Assembly (NCBI GenBank): GCA_903869185.1
Contig: CAIPYC010000078.1
Location: 1-54,214, forward strand
Direction of reading: 5' to 3'
Length of the DNA: 54,214 bases
From: an uncultured cyanobacterium
GTDB lineage: Bacteria > Cyanobacteriota > Cyanobacteriia > Cyanobacteriales > Microcystaceae
Shown here piece after piece: positions 9,683 through 18,116 of this stretch. The notes below the pieces were generated by a model. It searched no databases and had not been told where the DNA came from. It worked only from the letters and a program-made list of their open reading frames with translations. Each line of letters starts with the position of its first letter. Position 1 is the stretch's first letter. The position numbers and the translations under genes were made by a program.

Positions 9683-11521
9683 ATGCCTTCTTCCTTATTA
9701 AACTCCCCCCAACGATTGGCAGAGCGTCTCAATGAAATTCCGGCCGAACCCGGGGTCTATTTCATGCATGATCACCAAGGAGAAATACTCTATATCGGCA
9801 AATCCAAGAAGTTACGCGCCAGGGTAAAGTCCTATTTTCAGGATCCTCACCTTTTAAGTGATCGAATTAGGTTGATGGTACAACAGGTGGCTGATATTGA
9901 ATTCTTAGTCACTGATACCGAAACAGAAGCACTGACTTTAGAGGCAAATCTAATCAAACAGCATCAGCCTCATTTCAACGTCCTGCTCAAAGATGATAAA
10001 AGATATCCTTATGTTTGCATCACATGGTCTGAAGAATATCCGCGAATTTTTATCACCCGCAGAAGACAATTAAGCAAACCTAAAGATAGATACTATGGTC
10101 CCTACGTGGATAGTCATCTCCTGCGTCAAACCTTGCAATGGATTCACCGCATTTTTCCCCTGAGACAACGTTCAAGGCCACTTTTTAAAGATAGACCTTG
10201 TCTGAACTACGACTTGGTCCGCTGTCCTGGTGTCTGTCAATCACTGATCTCCTCAGCAGATTATCAGATAACTTTACGCAAAGTAGCCATGATTTTCCAA
10301 GGACAAACCGAAGAATTAGTCACAAGCCTAGAATCGCAAATGGGACAAATGTCAGAAAATCTGAATTTTGAACAAGCTGCGATACTCAGAGATCAAATCA
10401 GAGCATTGCAATCCTTGACTAGAGGACAAAAGGTTACCCTGGCCGATGAGACAGTTTCTCGCGATGCTATAGCTTTAGTTGATGACGAGAAGAACTATGC
10501 CATACAAATGTTTCAAATTCGAGCTGGCAGGTTGGTTGGTAGATTGGGGTTCTTCGCTGAAAAAGATGGACATACAACTGGAGAGGTTTTACAAAAGATA
10601 TTGGAAGAGCATTATCTCAGCGTTGAGAATATCGAAATTCCCAACGAGGTCATAGTCCAAGAAGAATTACCAGAAGCTGAGATTCTCTCTCTGTGGCTCA
10701 CACAAAGAAAGGGCAGAAAAGTTACACTCACAGTTCCTCAAAGACAAAGCAAAGCACAATTACTTGAAATGATCCAGCGCAATGCCCAATACGAACTTGA
10801 ACGCTTACAAAAAAAGGCTCAACAAAATCTCCAATCTCTGGAAGATTTGAGTGAATTGCTAGGACTAGATCAGATCCCCCGACGTATTGAGGGCTATGAT
10901 ATATCACATATCCAAGGAGCCAATGCAGTGGCTTCTCAAGTTGTATTTATTGATGGAGTAGCTGCCAAACAACATTATCGCCACTACAAGATCAAAAACA
11001 ACAAGGTCAGGCCAGGACATTCTGATGATTATGCATCTCTAGCTGAGGTCATCACCAGAAGATTTAGACATTCTACCCAGGATCTCCCCGATCTAGTCCT
11101 GATTGATGGTGGTAAGGGGCAGCTATCTTCAGTAGTCAACATCCTAGAAGAGTTGGAGATTTTAGGACAATTTGGCATAGTCTCTCTAGCCAAACAAAGA
11201 GAAGAAATATTTTTACCAGGTGAATCAGATCCAATTTTAAGCGAACCAGAACAACCTGGAGTACAGCTTTTGCGGCGAGTAAGAGATGAAGCACACCGTT
11301 TTGCCGTCACTTTTCATCGTCAACAAAGACTGCAACAGAGTCGCAGATCATATCTAGATCAAATTCCAGGACTAGGTTTTGCTAGACAAAAGGAACTACT
11401 GGCTCACTTTCATTCTGTTGACTACATCAGAGAAGCAACGCTTCAACAGTTAGCTGCTGTAAATGGTATTGGACCTCAATTAGCTCAAGATATCTACAAC
11501 TATTTCCATCAGACTACCTGA
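9683..11521 (+). CDS. uvrC: UvrABC excinuclease subunit C
   Basis: Makes the 3' and 5' incisions flanking bulky DNA lesions in nucleotide-excision repair after UvrAB hands over the damage. 612 residues, normal. Domains in order: GIY-YIG nuclease ([20 protein letters not shown], residues about 20-100), a Cys-containing central part ([15 protein letters not shown]), a UVR domain ([18 protein letters not shown]) that contacts UvrB, the RNase H-like second nuclease ([31 protein letters not shown]), and helix-hairpin-helix motifs at the end ([33 protein letters not shown]). The 3' end overlaps the convergent gene by 8 bases. Confidence 0.97.
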   Translation: MPSSLLNSPQRLAERLNEIPAEPGVYFMHDHQGEILYIGKSKKLRARVKSYFQDPHLLSDRIRLMVQQVADIEFLVTDTETEALTLEANLIKQHQPHFNVLLKDDKRYPYVCITWSEEYPRIFITRRRQLSKPKDRYYGPYVDSHLLRQTLQWIHRIFPLRQRSRPLFKDRPCLNYDLVRCPGVCQSLISSADYQITLRKVAMIFQGQTEELVTSLESQMGQMSENLNFEQAAILRDQIRALQSLTRGQKVTLADETVSRDAIALVDDEKNYAIQMFQIRAGRLVGRLGFFAEKDGHTTGEVLQKILEEHYLSVENIEIPNEVIVQEELPEAEILSLWLTQRKGRKVTLTVPQRQSKAQLLEMIQRNAQYELERLQKKAQQNLQSLEDLSELLGLDQIPRRIEGYDISHIQGANAVASQVVFIDGVAAKQHYRHYKIKNNKVRPGHSDDYASLAEVITRRFRHSTQDLPDLVLIDGGKGQLSSVVNILEELEILGQFGIVSLAKQREEIFLPGESDPILSEPEQPGVQLLRRVRDEAHRFAVTFHRQQRLQQSRRSYLDQIPGLGFARQKELLAHFHSVDYIREATLQQLAAVNGIGPQLAQDIYNYFHQTT

Positions 11522-12050
11522 TCAACATGGGATTGAGGGTATCTTGCTTGAGTTGTTCCAGGTTTAGACTGTAGCGTCCACCAGTATTGTAGTCACCACT
11601 GGTTACCAAAATCACATACCGGCCACCTAGAGATAGACTCAGACGGATGACACCGCCGGCAGTATCTGTAGTATCGGGTTTTTGAGACAAGATATTGCCA
11701 GCAGGATCCAACAGTATTAAAACAGGATTAACCAAGGGCGAACCCATGATCATCTTATTAGGATCCCGCTCACTGGCAAGACCTCCCAATATACTGATCC
11801 GAATCAACTGACCTTTTCTACCTTGAAACTGATAAGCAGCAAAACGTCTATTTTTAAATTGATAGCTTTTAAAACCGAGCGTATCGTTTACTCTATCAGA
11901 ATAGTTCAAGGGTGTAGGATGGGACAAGCTTTCTAGAGAAGGGATTTGCCTGAGAGTTAAGATTTCAGCTTGGGCCAGGAGAGGATTTGTTAGGAACATC
12001 ATCGAAGATAATCCAATAGATAGAGGCAAGCAGAAAATAATTTTACTCAT
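11514..12050 (-). CDS. exported protein with a PPC-like beta domain
   Basis: 178 residues with an N-terminal signal peptide ([20 protein letters not shown], cleavage probably after LLAQA). The mature part looks like a pre-peptidase C-terminal (PPC) type beta sandwich: [45 protein letters not shown] and [20 protein letters not shown] are the typical strands. Such domains occur in secreted and surface proteins; here the domain stands alone. It overlaps the uvrC stop by 8 bases tail to tail. The role is unknown. Confidence 0.7.
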   Translation of the reverse strand: MSKIIFCLPLSIGLSSMMFLTNPLLAQAEILTLRQIPSLESLSHPTPLNYSDRVNDTLGFKSYQFKNRRFAAYQFQGRKGQLIRISILGGLASERDPNKMIMGSPLVNPVLILLDPAGNILSQKPDTTDTAGGVIRLSLSLGGRYVILVTSGDYNTGGRYSLNLEQLKQDTLNPMLIR

Positions 12051-12132
12051 ATTGAAATTCTCAATTTTTGATCATCTCAATTTTAAAGCGAATTACCCAA
12101 TAGAGATAAATTTAATTGAGTTTTACCTGATT

Positions 12133-12141
12133 TGTTATACT
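12133..12141 (+). promoter_or_regulatory. extended -10 promoter element
   Basis: TGTTATACT is a good extended -10 (TGnTATACT) placed about 32 bases before the ABC-ATPase ATG at 12173. If used, transcription would start near 12148, which rules out the in-frame TTG at 12149 as translation start. Confidence 0.4.
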
Positions 12142-12172
12142 CTTAGGATTGTTCATTAGAGACACAAGTTCT

Positions 12173-13327
12173 ATGGCAAAGGTTGTTTTAGAGAAGATAG
12201 AGAAGGTATTTGCCAGAACTGGTAATTCGCATAATACACGCTATAACAAGATTTTAGATGCAATAGACCTCACAGTAGAAGAAGGTGAGTTTCTTGTTTT
12301 GGTTGGACCTTCAGGCTGTGGAAAAAGTACTCTTCTTAGACTCATTGCCGGACTAGATAAGCCAAGCGCTGGACAAATTTTGATTGGAGATCGTCTGGCA
12401 AATAACTTATCGCCCAGAGAACGTCAAGTGGCGATGGTCTTCCAAAGCTACGCTCTTTATCCACACCTTAATGTCTACAATAATATTGCTTTTGGCTTAC
12501 GAAGATTATCTCAATCTGGCTATTTCTGGCGTTTTAATAATAAGCAAAGACTAGATATTGATCAACAGATTCATGCTGTTGCTTCTATGTTGCAGATTGA
12601 GCCACTGCTCAACCGTAAGCCAGCTCAACTCTCAGGTGGTCAAAAACAAAGGGTTGCCCTAGCTAGGGCCATTTCTCATTCCCCTCAGGTTTTTCTATTA
12701 GATGAGCCTCTCTCCAATTTAGATGCTCAGTTGAGGGGAGAAACCAGAAGTCAAATTGTTAACCTACAAAAAAAACTGGGAGTAACTACCATATATGTAA
12801 CCCATGACCAGGTAGAGGCTATGACCATGGGGAATAGGATTGCAGTTTTAAATAGTGGAGTTCTTCAACAAGTCGATTCTCCACTCAAGATATACAATAA
12901 TCCAGTCAACCGTTCTGTTGCTGAATTCATAGGCTCACCGATGATGAATTTCATCACCATAGATATTCAAGGTGATCTTCATGCAGTAAATAGATCGTTC
13001 AATATCAAATTACCAGAATCCTGGAAGAGCAATCTTGATTCTTTTCAAGGTTCGAAAGCAACCCTAGGTATCCGCTCAGAAGATCTTTGGATAGATCCTA
13101 CTGGTGGAGATATAAAAGTCCAAATAGAAAACATTGAGCTCCTCGGTGCTGACGCTTTTCTATTTGTTCGGTTACTTGGTGAAAATGATGTTGTTTGGCA
13201 AGTAAGAACAACTCTTGGCAACTTATTCAATACAGGAGATATTATCTGGGTGAATATTGTTCGTGAGCGCATTCACCTGTTTGACTTAAGAACAGCTCAA
13301 ACTCTAGTCAAAAAACAAAAATATTAA
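12173..13327 (+). CDS. ABC transporter ATP-binding protein, MalK/UgpC type
   Basis: About 384 residues. Nucleotide-binding domain first: Walker A VGPSGCGKSTLLRLIAGL, Q-loop VFQSYALYPHLNVYNN, signature LSGGQKQRVALARA, Walker B VFLLDEPLSNLDA, H-loop TIYVTHDQ. A C-terminal TOBE/MalK-like regulatory part of about 140 residues follows (LGIRSEDLWI, WVNIVRERIHLFDL). Members energise uptake of sugars, glycerol-3-phosphate or compatible solutes. A 16-residue insertion with LSQSGYFWRFNNKQ follows the Q-loop region. No permease or binding-protein gene lies nearby, which is common for the shared MalK-type ATPases of cyanobacteria, so the substrate cannot be read from context. Confidence 0.9.
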   Translation: MAKVVLEKIEKVFARTGNSHNTRYNKILDAIDLTVEEGEFLVLVGPSGCGKSTLLRLIAGLDKPSAGQILIGDRLANNLSPRERQVAMVFQSYALYPHLNVYNNIAFGLRRLSQSGYFWRFNNKQRLDIDQQIHAVASMLQIEPLLNRKPAQLSGGQKQRVALARAISHSPQVFLLDEPLSNLDAQLRGETRSQIVNLQKKLGVTTIYVTHDQVEAMTMGNRIAVLNSGVLQQVDSPLKIYNNPVNRSVAEFIGSPMMNFITIDIQGDLHAVNRSFNIKLPESWKSNLDSFQGSKATLGIRSEDLWIDPTGGDIKVQIENIELLGADAFLFVRLLGENDVVWQVRTTLGNLFNTGDIIWVNIVRERIHLFDLRTAQTLVKKQKY

Positions 13328-13345
13328 ACAATCCGTTATTCATTT

Positions 13346-14335
13346 TTACTCTTCAGTAGCAGCAATGGCGATATCTTCCTTAAATGCCGGTGGAACTTCT
13401 TCGATTGCTTCAAGTTCCATAGCTTCCTTAAGCTTTTGGCGATATCTCTGAGCCATTTCTTGTGCTTTTTCAAAAACCAATTCTCGGTTGTTCAACATAT
13501 CCCCGGGCTCTGGTTCCAACTGTTTAGTTGAAAGTGAAATTCTTCCTCGTTCAGCATCGAGATCAATAATCATCACCTTGAGCTCTTCATCTACATTTAA
13601 AACCGTACCTGGTGTATCAATATGCTCATGCGATATCTCCGAAATATGAAGAAGGCCGCTGACTCCTCCAATGTCAATAAATGCTCCATAAGGCTTGATA
13701 CCCTTAACAGTTCCCGTGACCACCTGAGTCAGCTCTAGACCAAGCATTTTGCGTTCTACCAAGGCTCTTCTATGGCTCAATACCAGTCGGTTTTTTTCCT
13801 CATCAACCTCTAAAAATTTCAAGGGAAGATCTTCACCCAATAGATCATCTTTGGTTTCGCGCAGACTGATATGAGAGCCTGGAATAAATCCTCTCAATCC
13901 TTCGATTTTCACCAAAGCTCCACCACGGTTGGTTGAGAACACATTGGCTCTTACAGTTGCATCTTCAGCCTGAAGTTGTCTGACTCTTTCCCAAGCTCTT
14001 TGATATTCAATACGACGAATGGAAAGGGTGAGTTGACCTTCTTCGTTTTCGTCAGTGAGAATGTAAAACTCTCTGGTTTCATTAGGCTGGAGCACTTCTA
14101 ATGGATCATCTACATGATTGATCGACATTTCCTGAATTGGAATGAAGGCAGCAGTCTTAGCTCCAATATCAATCAAGGCACCTCTGGACTCTATATTAAA
14201 TACTGTTCCAGCTACAATATCCCCTGGACTGAAATGGTAGTCGTATCGATCTAAACATGCAGCAAAATCATCATAATTAAAACCAATTTCCCGAGTGGGT
14301 GCTATTTTTTGAAATATCATTATATTTTTTTCCAT
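13346..14335 (-). CDS. rps1: 30S ribosomal protein S1
   Basis: 329 residues with three S1 RNA-binding domains, the cyanobacterial/plastid size class rather than the six-domain form of E. coli. Domain 1 is at about residues 35-105 (GDIVAGTVFNIESRGALIDI), domain 2 at about 120-190 (VRANVFSTNRGGALVKIEGL) and domain 3 at about 205-275 (VVTGTVKGIKPYGAFIDIGG, followed by GLLHISEISHEH). A charged C-terminal tail follows. It helps mRNA bind the small subunit. A second start at Met6 is possible. It lies downstream of tRNA-Asp on the same strand, about 225 bases away, and converges on the ABC ATPase gene. Confidence 0.95.
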   Translation of the reverse strand: MEKNIMIFQKIAPTREIGFNYDDFAACLDRYDYHFSPGDIVAGTVFNIESRGALIDIGAKTAAFIPIQEMSINHVDDPLEVLQPNETREFYILTDENEEGQLTLSIRRIEYQRAWERVRQLQAEDATVRANVFSTNRGGALVKIEGLRGFIPGSHISLRETKDDLLGEDLPLKFLEVDEEKNRLVLSHRRALVERKMLGLELTQVVTGTVKGIKPYGAFIDIGGVSGLLHISEISHEHIDTPGTVLNVDEELKVMIIDLDAERGRISLSTKQLEPEPGDMLNNRELVFEKAQEMAQRYRQKLKEAMELEAIEEVPPAFKEDIAIAATEE

Positions 14336-14561
14336 TCACAATTTCAAAAGAAGGCTGTACCTCCTGTTGTAGACTAAGGCTCTTACCTGATATGGACTTT
14401 ATAGCGCGAGAGTTGCTAAATGAATCTGTTGAGATGATCCAGCTGTCAAACTAGAGCTCTCTTGAGCAGGATCTCTCATTCTAACAGTTTTTTTGCTTTT
14501 AAAAATTGGATATTCTGGTGAAAAATTGTGGGTTTAAAAGGAAGTATAATGAGTATCTTTA

Positions 14562-14635
14562 CGGGATTGACGGGGCTCGAACCCGCAACTTCCGCCGTGA
14601 CAGGGCGGTGCTCTAACCAATTGAACTACAATCCC
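14562..14635 (-). tRNA. tRNA-Asp (GUC)
   Basis: 74-nt cloverleaf on the minus strand. Acceptor GGGATTG pairs with CAATCCC, discriminator G, D-stem GTTC/GAGC with loop AATTGGTTA, anticodon stem CCGCC/GGCGG with loop CTGTCAC (anticodon GTC), and T-arm GCGGG-TTCGAGC-CCCGT. The 3' CCA is not encoded. A near-consensus promoter precedes it. Confidence 0.97.
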
Positions 14636-14654
14636 AATTTTCATTGGTTTTACA

Positions 14655-14684
14655 ATTATAACAAAACTCATTGGAGTTTGTCAA
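14655..14684 (-). promoter_or_regulatory. consensus promoter of tRNA-Asp
   Basis: Read on the minus strand: TTGACA, 18 bases, TATAAT, with TGT before the -10 (extended -10). Both hexamers are perfect. The -10 ends 19 bases before the tRNA 5' end at 14635, so the transcript would have a leader of about a dozen bases. Confidence 0.8.
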
Positions 14685-14768
14685 TTTTTTTTGGCAAACA
14701 TGGATCGCAAGCGTTTATAGTAAAATTCATTATTTGGTAGAGGCTATTCTAAGGGCAGTGTGTAGACC

Positions 14769-16142
14769 ATGAAAAAAATGCAAGTTCTCTGTATGTCGGC
14801 TCTTTTACTTTTGGCTTTTGGTAATTTATCTAAAGTCAAGGCCGATCAAATATCTGGCTCTGATGGGAAAAGCGGAATCAACGGCAAGGATGGAAAGAAT
14901 GGCGAAAATAGAGATGGTATTACAATATTTTTATCCAATGATCCCCTCAATCTAGATCTAACTGGCCAGAAGGGATATCCAGGCGAAGATGGTTCTTCTG
15001 GAGAATCAGCAGCATGTCCTGCCAATATTCGACAGCCCATCGAGGAGAATACCCAAGGCGCCAATGGTGGAAACGGTGGCAATGGCGGTAACGGCGGTAA
15101 TGGAGGTAATGGGGGACCTGTCACCCTTTATACGACTAATTTAACTTTTCTCAAAAGAGTGTTTATTAATTCTTCTGGCGGAGCAGGTGGCAATGGTGGC
15201 AATGGTGGCAATGGTGGGTCAGGATGCAACTGCCCTGAGCCTTTTGTTTCAGTTAAGTCCTGCCATGGAAGGCCGGGAGATTCTGACTACAGCTGTTCAA
15301 CCAAACAGTATTCCTGCACGTCCGGTAGAAGTGGAGCCACTGGCAGCAAGGGGGCTAGCGGTAGCAATGGATTACCTGGAACGCTAACAGTGATCAACTC
15401 TAATCAACCTCTGCTGGAAGATCAAACATCTGCCAGCGTCAGCTTCAAACAACTGAAAGAAAATGGATATACTCTCTCAAAAAATGCTTGGGAAATCAAA
15501 AACGGTGCCCGCTCGATCTTGGCAGCAAATTCTACAGTACAAGATCAGTATAGATATCTAGTTAGTCGTTCAGAGCATTCTTTCTTAATAGTTTGGAATA
15601 CTACAAGACCTTTTGAAAGATTTGCCGATCAAATCGTCACCTTAAAACTCAAAGATGGACCCAAGCCTGAGATAGATTACAAGATACCTGATGAGGTTTG
15701 GATAGATGCCAAGGAAGAAAATCGGGGCAACAGAACTGACTTGATTGTCTACAATGCCCTTTTAAAAAAGGAGGCGGTTCAGCTCGAAATCGTAAAACTT
15801 GTTGGCAAAGAATCGGATCTCAAGTTGGTGGTTGTAGACAATGCAAATGTATCAGATCTCGTCAATACAGAATGGCAGGTCGTTATAAAAACAAGCAGAT
15901 CAGATCCTCGCTTTCGTGCCACAGAAGACTACGTAACCAGGTATCAAGGATCGGTACCCATTAAATTGATTGAAAATAAAGGCAATCTATTTACCTTAAA
16001 CCTAGGCCAACTGCAATTAAACACAAAAGAACTAAGAAATGGTGTAGGTATTTTGATCAAGCTAAAAGTTAAGCGATTGATGGGTAATTACTCAGCAGAG
16101 CAAAGCTTAAAATACGAAAATCTTCTTCAAGATGGCAGATAG
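14769..16142 (+). CDS. exported glycine-rich, collagen-like protein
   Basis: 457 residues. Signal peptide (MQVLCMSALLLLAFGNLSKV, cut near VKADQ). Residues about 28-215 are low complexity: GxY triplets of collagen type (GKSGINGKDGKNGEN, GQKGYPGEDGSSGE, SGATGSKGASGSNGLPG) and two blocks of (GGN) repeats. Between them lies a Cys-rich stretch with about seven Cys (SGCNCPEPF, VKSCHGRPGDSDYSCS, YSCTSG). The C-terminal 240 residues are a non-repetitive, probably beta-rich domain. Likely a surface or extracellular structural protein. First of three plus-strand genes followed by a lipoprotein. No family function is known to me. Confidence 0.75.
   Translation: MKKMQVLCMSALLLLAFGNLSKVKADQISGSDGKSGINGKDGKNGENRDGITIFLSNDPLNLDLTGQKGYPGEDGSSGESAACPANIRQPIEENTQGANGGNGGNGGNGGNGGNGGPVTLYTTNLTFLKRVFINSSGGAGGNGGNGGNGGSGCNCPEPFVSVKSCHGRPGDSDYSCSTKQYSCTSGRSGATGSKGASGSNGLPGTLTVINSNQPLLEDQTSASVSFKQLKENGYTLSKNAWEIKNGARSILAANSTVQDQYRYLVSRSEHSFLIVWNTTRPFERFADQIVTLKLKDGPKPEIDYKIPDEVWIDAKEENRGNRTDLIVYNALLKKEAVQLEIVKLVGKESDLKLVVVDNANVSDLVNTEWQVVIKTSRSDPRFRATEDYVTRYQGSVPIKLIENKGNLFTLNLGQLQLNTKELRNGVGILIKLKVKRLMGNYSAEQSLKYENLLQDGR
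15063..15116 (+). repeat. GGN codon repeats, block 1
   Basis: Six Asn-Gly-Gly units inside the collagen-like gene. Synonymous codons differ between units (GGT GGA AAC, GGT GGC AAT, GGC GGT AAC), so the peptide repeat is kept while the DNA has diverged. Confidence 0.85.
15177..15218 (+). repeat. GGN codon repeats, block 2, with perfect 9-mer
   Basis: Three perfect tandem copies of GGTGGCAAT at 15186-15212, in frame with the gene. Unlike block 1 these are identical at DNA level, so this block is young or prone to slippage in steps of three codons. Confidence 0.85.
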
Positions 16143-16257
16143 ACTAAAGAAATTGATATGAAATATAACATTAGGTAACGATAAGAAATTGCTCAGGGGA
16201 AATTGGTCAGCCCAGATGCTAATGTGATTAAGAAAATAGTTTTTAGGGATTCACACG

Positions 16258-16773
16258 ATGTTGGGACAAATCCGTAAATCTTTGGTTGTTTTATTCTCCA
16301 TATCACTACTTTTGCTAACATCTTGCACCAAGACTGCTCCTTCTCGTTACCAGGGGGTCCAGCAGGATACTAGCAAAAAAGGTTCTACCTCTGTAGTGAG
16401 TCAATCATTAAAAGGAGGACAATTCAATAGTTTTTTTCCTGCTGAACAAGATGGATATAAGCGAGTCTATACTCAAGAAAAAAAGGGCTTTGCGGAAGCT
16501 AAATTGAGCAAAGATGGCAAGGATTTAGCCATGATGGCAATATCTGACACTTTAAATATGCCAACGGCTAAGGCCAAGTTTTCTGGAAGTACAACAAAAA
16601 TAGCAGGCTACCCAGCCGCAGAACAAGGAACTACCACTACTGCTATTTTGGTAGGAGATCGCTATCAAGTTAAAATTCTCTCTCGCAGTCCTTCTTTTAC
16701 AGCAAAAGATCGCAGCACTTGGTTGGAGAAATTCAATTTAACTCAATTAGCTAAGCTGGTAAAAAAAACATAG
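16258..16773 (+). CDS. lipoprotein of unknown function
   Basis: 171 residues. The N-terminus is a lipoprotein signal: basic MLGQIRK, a hydrophobic stretch (SLVVLFSISLLLL) and lipobox LLTSC, predicting lipidation of the Cys and anchoring on a membrane facing the periplasm. The mature part starts with a Ser/Lys-rich linker and then a small alpha/beta domain (FPAEQDGYKRVYTQEKKGFA, YPAAEQGTTTTAILVGDRYQ) that I do not recognise. It follows the collagen-like gene by 115 bases and precedes the next gene by 17 bases, so it is probably co-transcribed with the latter. Confidence 0.7.
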   Translation: MLGQIRKSLVVLFSISLLLLTSCTKTAPSRYQGVQQDTSKKGSTSVVSQSLKGGQFNSFFPAEQDGYKRVYTQEKKGFAEAKLSKDGKDLAMMAISDTLNMPTAKAKFSGSTTKIAGYPAAEQGTTTTAILVGDRYQVKILSRSPSFTAKDRSTWLEKFNLTQLAKLVKKT

Positions 16774-16790
16774 AAACAAGACGAAGTTAA

Positions 16791-17678
16791 ATGAATAGAC
16801 CTATCTTTGAATTAGTGGATCAACTCCCTACCAACAATCTGACCACCAAGATTCTGGGGATTTTGGATTTTGTAGCCCCCGGTCAGTGGAAAAATATAGT
16901 CGGTTTTGACAACACAATACGCTATGTCACTGGAGAAACCGATGAATCCTTGATTCAACAAATTGGTGAGAGAACAGTTCAACTCTACAATGACACATCT
17001 CAGGGCTATCAAAAGGCAATGTGGCTCTATCAGTCGGTCGATACTTCTGATCGCCTTCTTGCCAGCAGTGTATTGGCTAACAAGGTAGGTGAGACGATCC
17101 CCTTGTTGGGTTTTCTAGGGAACATTACCCTCAAATCACAAAAAGCCCAAACTATAGATTTTGCCAGTAAGTTAGTTGCTGAGCTTCTGGCTTTCTGTCA
17201 GATCAACGGCATTCCAGGAGATAGCATTGGAGATTTTGTTGGTGCCCTCTCTGATTACAGCGGAGAATCATTGATTCGTATAGCCGGACTAATATGCATC
17301 GACGGTCTAATTCCCTTAGGTCCAGACTTTTTGGATCAAGCTCTTTCCACTTTTTCTGGCATGAATGGACGCGAGCTTCAGGACAATCCAACTTTCAAAA
17401 GCATTAGCTCTCTTGTGCCCGGGGGAGATGCCACGGGACAACTCGAGTTTGTTGGCAATAGCTTGGGCTCAGTAAAAGACTGGATGAGCGGGTTTGTTAG
17501 CGAACATAGTCTTACTCCTAATAGTGTTTTAGGTCCCCTCAAGGGATTGGTTGATTTCTCCGAAGACAAGCTGGATTACCTGGCTGCCTTTTTGGATATC
17601 AGTACCAACTACTATGAGCATACTGGTACGCAGACCTTAGCTAGAAGGCTCATCGAGAGAGCAGTTGCAGAAATCTAG
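16791..17678 (+). CDS. protein of unknown function, probably cytoplasmic
   Basis: 295 residues with no signal peptide or clear membrane helix. It appears mostly helical; notable stretches are NRPIFELVDQLPTNNLTTKI at the start, GFDNTIRYVTGETDESLI, and LLGFLGNITLKSQKAQTIDF. I recognise no motif or catalytic residue. The gene sits 17 bases after the lipoprotein gene. Its 3' end overlaps the 3' end of the opposing RsbW-like kinase gene by 42 bases, which is unusually long for this compact window. Confidence 0.65.
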   Translation: MNRPIFELVDQLPTNNLTTKILGILDFVAPGQWKNIVGFDNTIRYVTGETDESLIQQIGERTVQLYNDTSQGYQKAMWLYQSVDTSDRLLASSVLANKVGETIPLLGFLGNITLKSQKAQTIDFASKLVAELLAFCQINGIPGDSIGDFVGALSDYSGESLIRIAGLICIDGLIPLGPDFLDQALSTFSGMNGRELQDNPTFKSISSLVPGGDATGQLEFVGNSLGSVKDWMSGFVSEHSLTPNSVLGPLKGLVDFSEDKLDYLAAFLDISTNYYEHTGTQTLARRLIERAVAEI

Positions 17679-18116
17679 CTTTTTAAACATTCTCAGACAG
17701 TTTCGGGCTTGGCTATTGCTGAAATAGTCGAGCTCGTCGGTTAGTTTTCTCATGAACAATAAGCCTCTTCTATGTTCATCTTTAAATGGATTAGGTGGAT
17801 TTTCTTCCAAGAATTTTAATTCAGCCGCCAGATCAAAAAAGACACCTTGGTCCCATATTTCCATAACAAGATACCTATCAGTCAAAATTAGATTGAGCCC
17901 AATAGGGGTGCCCTTGGATAGATCTTTGTGCGCGTGATATATGGCATTGGTAAAACCTTCAGTAAGTGCCAATTTACACTCCCATAGAATTTTATCGGGT
18001 ATATACGTGCTGATGGAATTGTCGAACCAAGAAAGCACAACATTGAGAGATTCTTTCTTGCTTTCAACTGACAATTCAAACCGCTTGCAAAAATTCTCAG
18101 GATTATACTGCACCAT
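17637..18116 (-). CDS. RsbW/SpoIIAB-like anti-sigma-type serine kinase
   Basis: 159 residues with the GHKL (HATPase) fold of RsbW-type kinases, which phosphorylate a serine in a STAS partner. Seen: N-box ALTEGFTNAIYHAHK (catalytic Glu and Asn), G1 box MEIWDQGVFFD, and G2 box RRGLLFMRKLTDEL. The gene start overlaps the 3' end of the STAS-sugar-transferase gene by 14 bases, so the two are translationally linked and the STAS domain next door is the obvious substrate. The protein has no fused sigma-binding region that I can see. The last 42 bases overlap the convergent neighbour. Confidence 0.87.
   Translation of the reverse strand: MVQYNPENFCKRFELSVESKKESLNVVLSWFDNSISTYIPDKILWECKLALTEGFTNAIYHAHKDLSKGTPIGLNLILTDRYLVMEIWDQGVFFDLAAELKFLEENPPNPFKDEHRRGLLFMRKLTDELDYFSNSQARNCLRMFKKLDFCNCSLDEPSS

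Noticed and set aside
14528-14740. Open frame of 70 codons on the plus strand
   Set aside because: It runs antisense through tRNA-Asp and its promoter; the peptide has no recognisable feature.
14846-15124. Pro-rich antisense frame
   Set aside because: It is the complement of the Gly-rich repeats of the collagen-like gene, as expected when GGN codons are read backwards.
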